Shown one piece after another: positions 63,175 through 64,000 of a DNA stretch of 64,000 bases (positions are counted from its first letter, which is position 1; each line of letters begins with the position of its first letter). Made by a program: the position numbers and the translations under genes. Location: the NCBI RefSeq assembly GCF_007860095.1, contig NZ_SJPT01000010.1:124001-188000 (forward strand). The letters run 5' to 3'. The notes beneath the pieces were generated by a model. It saw only the letters and a list, made by a program, of their open reading frames with translations, had not been told where the DNA came from and ran no database searches. Source of the stretch: Novipirellula galeiformis. Lineage in GTDB: Bacteria; Planctomycetota; Planctomycetia; Pirellulales; Pirellulaceae.

Positions 63175-64000
63175 TTATTGAGGACGATCTTGGTTGAGAA
63201 CGCGGCGTAAATGTCCCCCGCAATCGGCCAGCTGTTGACGCGCCGCCTCCGCAGTGACTTCTTGCAAATGCGAAACGATTGCCGTCTTCACTTCGCCATC
63301 GCAACGGTCCAACAAACGGCGAGCTTCCTCGGGTGCGATGCCCGTGATGTCCGAAACGATTTGGCAAGATCGCATGCTCAACTTCGCATTGGTGGCGCGT
63401 AGATCGACCATCAAATTGCCGTACGTCTTGCCGATTCGGACCATCGCCCCGGTGGTGAGCATGTTCAACACCATCTTGGTGGCGGTCCCCGCCTTCATGC
63501 GGGTCGAACCGCTAATCACTTCAGGACCGACGACGGGCGAAATCATGATTTGACAATGAGGTCTCAGTTCGCAATCGGCATTGCAGCTCAATCCGATCGT
63601 GAACGCACCGACTTGGTTGGCGAATTGCAGACCGCCGATCACGTAAGGCGTTCGCCCACTCGTCGCGATCCCCATCACCACATCTTTGTCGCAAACGTGA
63701 TGGTCGGCCAAATCTCGCTGGCCAAACTCGGGGTGATCTTCGGCGCCTTCGATCGCTCGCGTTAGCGCGTCTCGGCCGCCTGCGATTAAACCGACCACCA
63801 TCTTGGCGGGGGTGTTGAACGTCGGCGGACATTCGCTGGCATCCAATACCCCCAAGCGGCCGGAGGTGCCCGCCCCCATATAAAGCAGTCGACCTCCCGC
63901 GCGAAAACGATCGGCGATCACATCGATCGCGGCCGCAATCGACTCCGCTTGAGTGGCCACGGCCGCAGCAATGCTGGCGTCTTGCGAATTCATCAACCGC
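63175..64000 (-). CDS. murQ: N-acetylmuramic acid 6-phosphate etherase (5' end outside the window)
   Basis: 275 codons are visible. The frame runs off the right edge, and the first residues seen (RLMNSQDASIAAAVA) align with an internal stretch of MurQ, so about 25-30 N-terminal residues are missing. RAGGRLLYMGAGTSGRLGVLDASECPPTF is the SIS-domain sugar-phosphate site, VMGIATSGRTPYVIGGL and SGSTRMKAGTATKMVLNML are further MurQ signatures, and the C-terminal UBA-like helices (APEEARRLLDRCDGEVKTAI) are present. It cleaves the lactyl ether of MurNAc-6-phosphate, giving GlcNAc-6-phosphate and D-lactate. With the adjacent kinase it forms a peptidoglycan-recycling pair. Confidence 0.93.
   Translation of the reverse strand, partial: RLMNSQDASIAAAVATQAESIAAAIDVIADRFRAGGRLLYMGAGTSGRLGVLDASECPPTFNTPAKMVVGLIAGGRDALTRAIEGAEDHPEFGQRDLADHHVCDKDVVMGIATSGRTPYVIGGLQFANQVGAFTIGLSCNADCELRPHCQIMISPVVGPEVISGSTRMKAGTATKMVLNMLTTGAMVRIGKTYGNLMVDLRATNAKLSMRSCQIVSDITGIAPEEARRLLDRCDGEVKTAIVSHLQEVTAEAARQQLADCGGHLRRVLNQDRPQ

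Overview
The window reads as a chromosomal segment of a planctomycete, most likely of the Pirellulaceae (Rhodopirellula/Novipirellula type). This is inferred from gene content, not from a database search. The pointers are a giant exported cytochrome of the planctomycete 'PVC-type' (propeller, HEAT repeats, C-terminal CxxCH), a formylglycine sulfatase, several Tat-exported TIM-barrel sugar isomerase-like proteins, a Cys-rich secreted protein, a moderately high GC content, loosely packed genes with long intergenic spacers, and a dispersed inverted repeat whose spurious translation reads TRSVSEGP. No rRNA, tRNA, CRISPR array, phage or transposase gene was seen.

Layout. 1-10.3 kb: tail of an unknown gene, a secreted Cys-rich protein, a D-2-hydroxyacid dehydrogenase with a coupled small ORF, dapA, L-2-hydroxyglutarate oxidase, an HD-GYP protein with two altered metal-site positions, an LpxL-type acyltransferase, an endonuclease/exonuclease/phosphatase-fold protein and a HEAT protein. 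10.7-15.8 kb: rsmH behind a Tat-exported TIM-barrel protein, a beta-ketoacyl synthase homologue lacking the nucleophilic Cys, and an exported secretin-like protein. 16.3-21.7 kb: Na+/phosphate transporter, exported esterase, and a K+(Na+)/H+ antiporter followed by a GNAT acetyltransferase. 21.7-23.2 kb: almost gene-free. 23.2-35.5 kb: second Tat TIM-barrel protein, Tat lactonase, aquaglyceroporin, PQQ-like propeller, AlkB-like dioxygenase, aminopeptidase N, MBL-fold protein and a sodium:solute symporter with an extra domain. 35.7-43 kb: sulfatase, FAD dehydrogenase, RlmB-type methyltransferase, third Tat TIM-barrel protein and an NHL-repeat protein. 43.1-48.2 kb: a four-gene minus-strand operon with 4-nt stop/start overlaps (thiolase, acyl/acetoacetyl-CoA synthetase, 3-hydroxybutyrate dehydrogenase, GntP permease). 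49.2-53.8 kb: exported SGNH esterase, exported GH43/32-like propeller and an exported alpha/beta hydrolase, with a repeat cluster between the last two. 53.9-57.9 kb: a tight minus-strand operon of MFS transporter, M81/MlrC-like hydrolase and enolase-superfamily enzyme. 58.9-64 kb: the large PVC-type cytochrome, then a convergent murQ/sugar-kinase pair for amino-sugar or peptidoglycan recycling.

Themes. The genes fit a marine-type heterotroph with a large exported enzyme set (sulfatase, esterases, GH-like propeller, Tat-exported TIM barrels) plus catabolic operons for ketone-body/hydroxybutyrate, for an unknown amide or carboxylate substrate, and for MurNAc. The most striking structural signals outside the genes are three dispersed repeat families and one 134-bp nested inverted repeat, all intergenic. 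The most striking protein signal is the ketosynthase homologue in which the Cys nucleophile aligns with Glu and one catalytic His with Asn.
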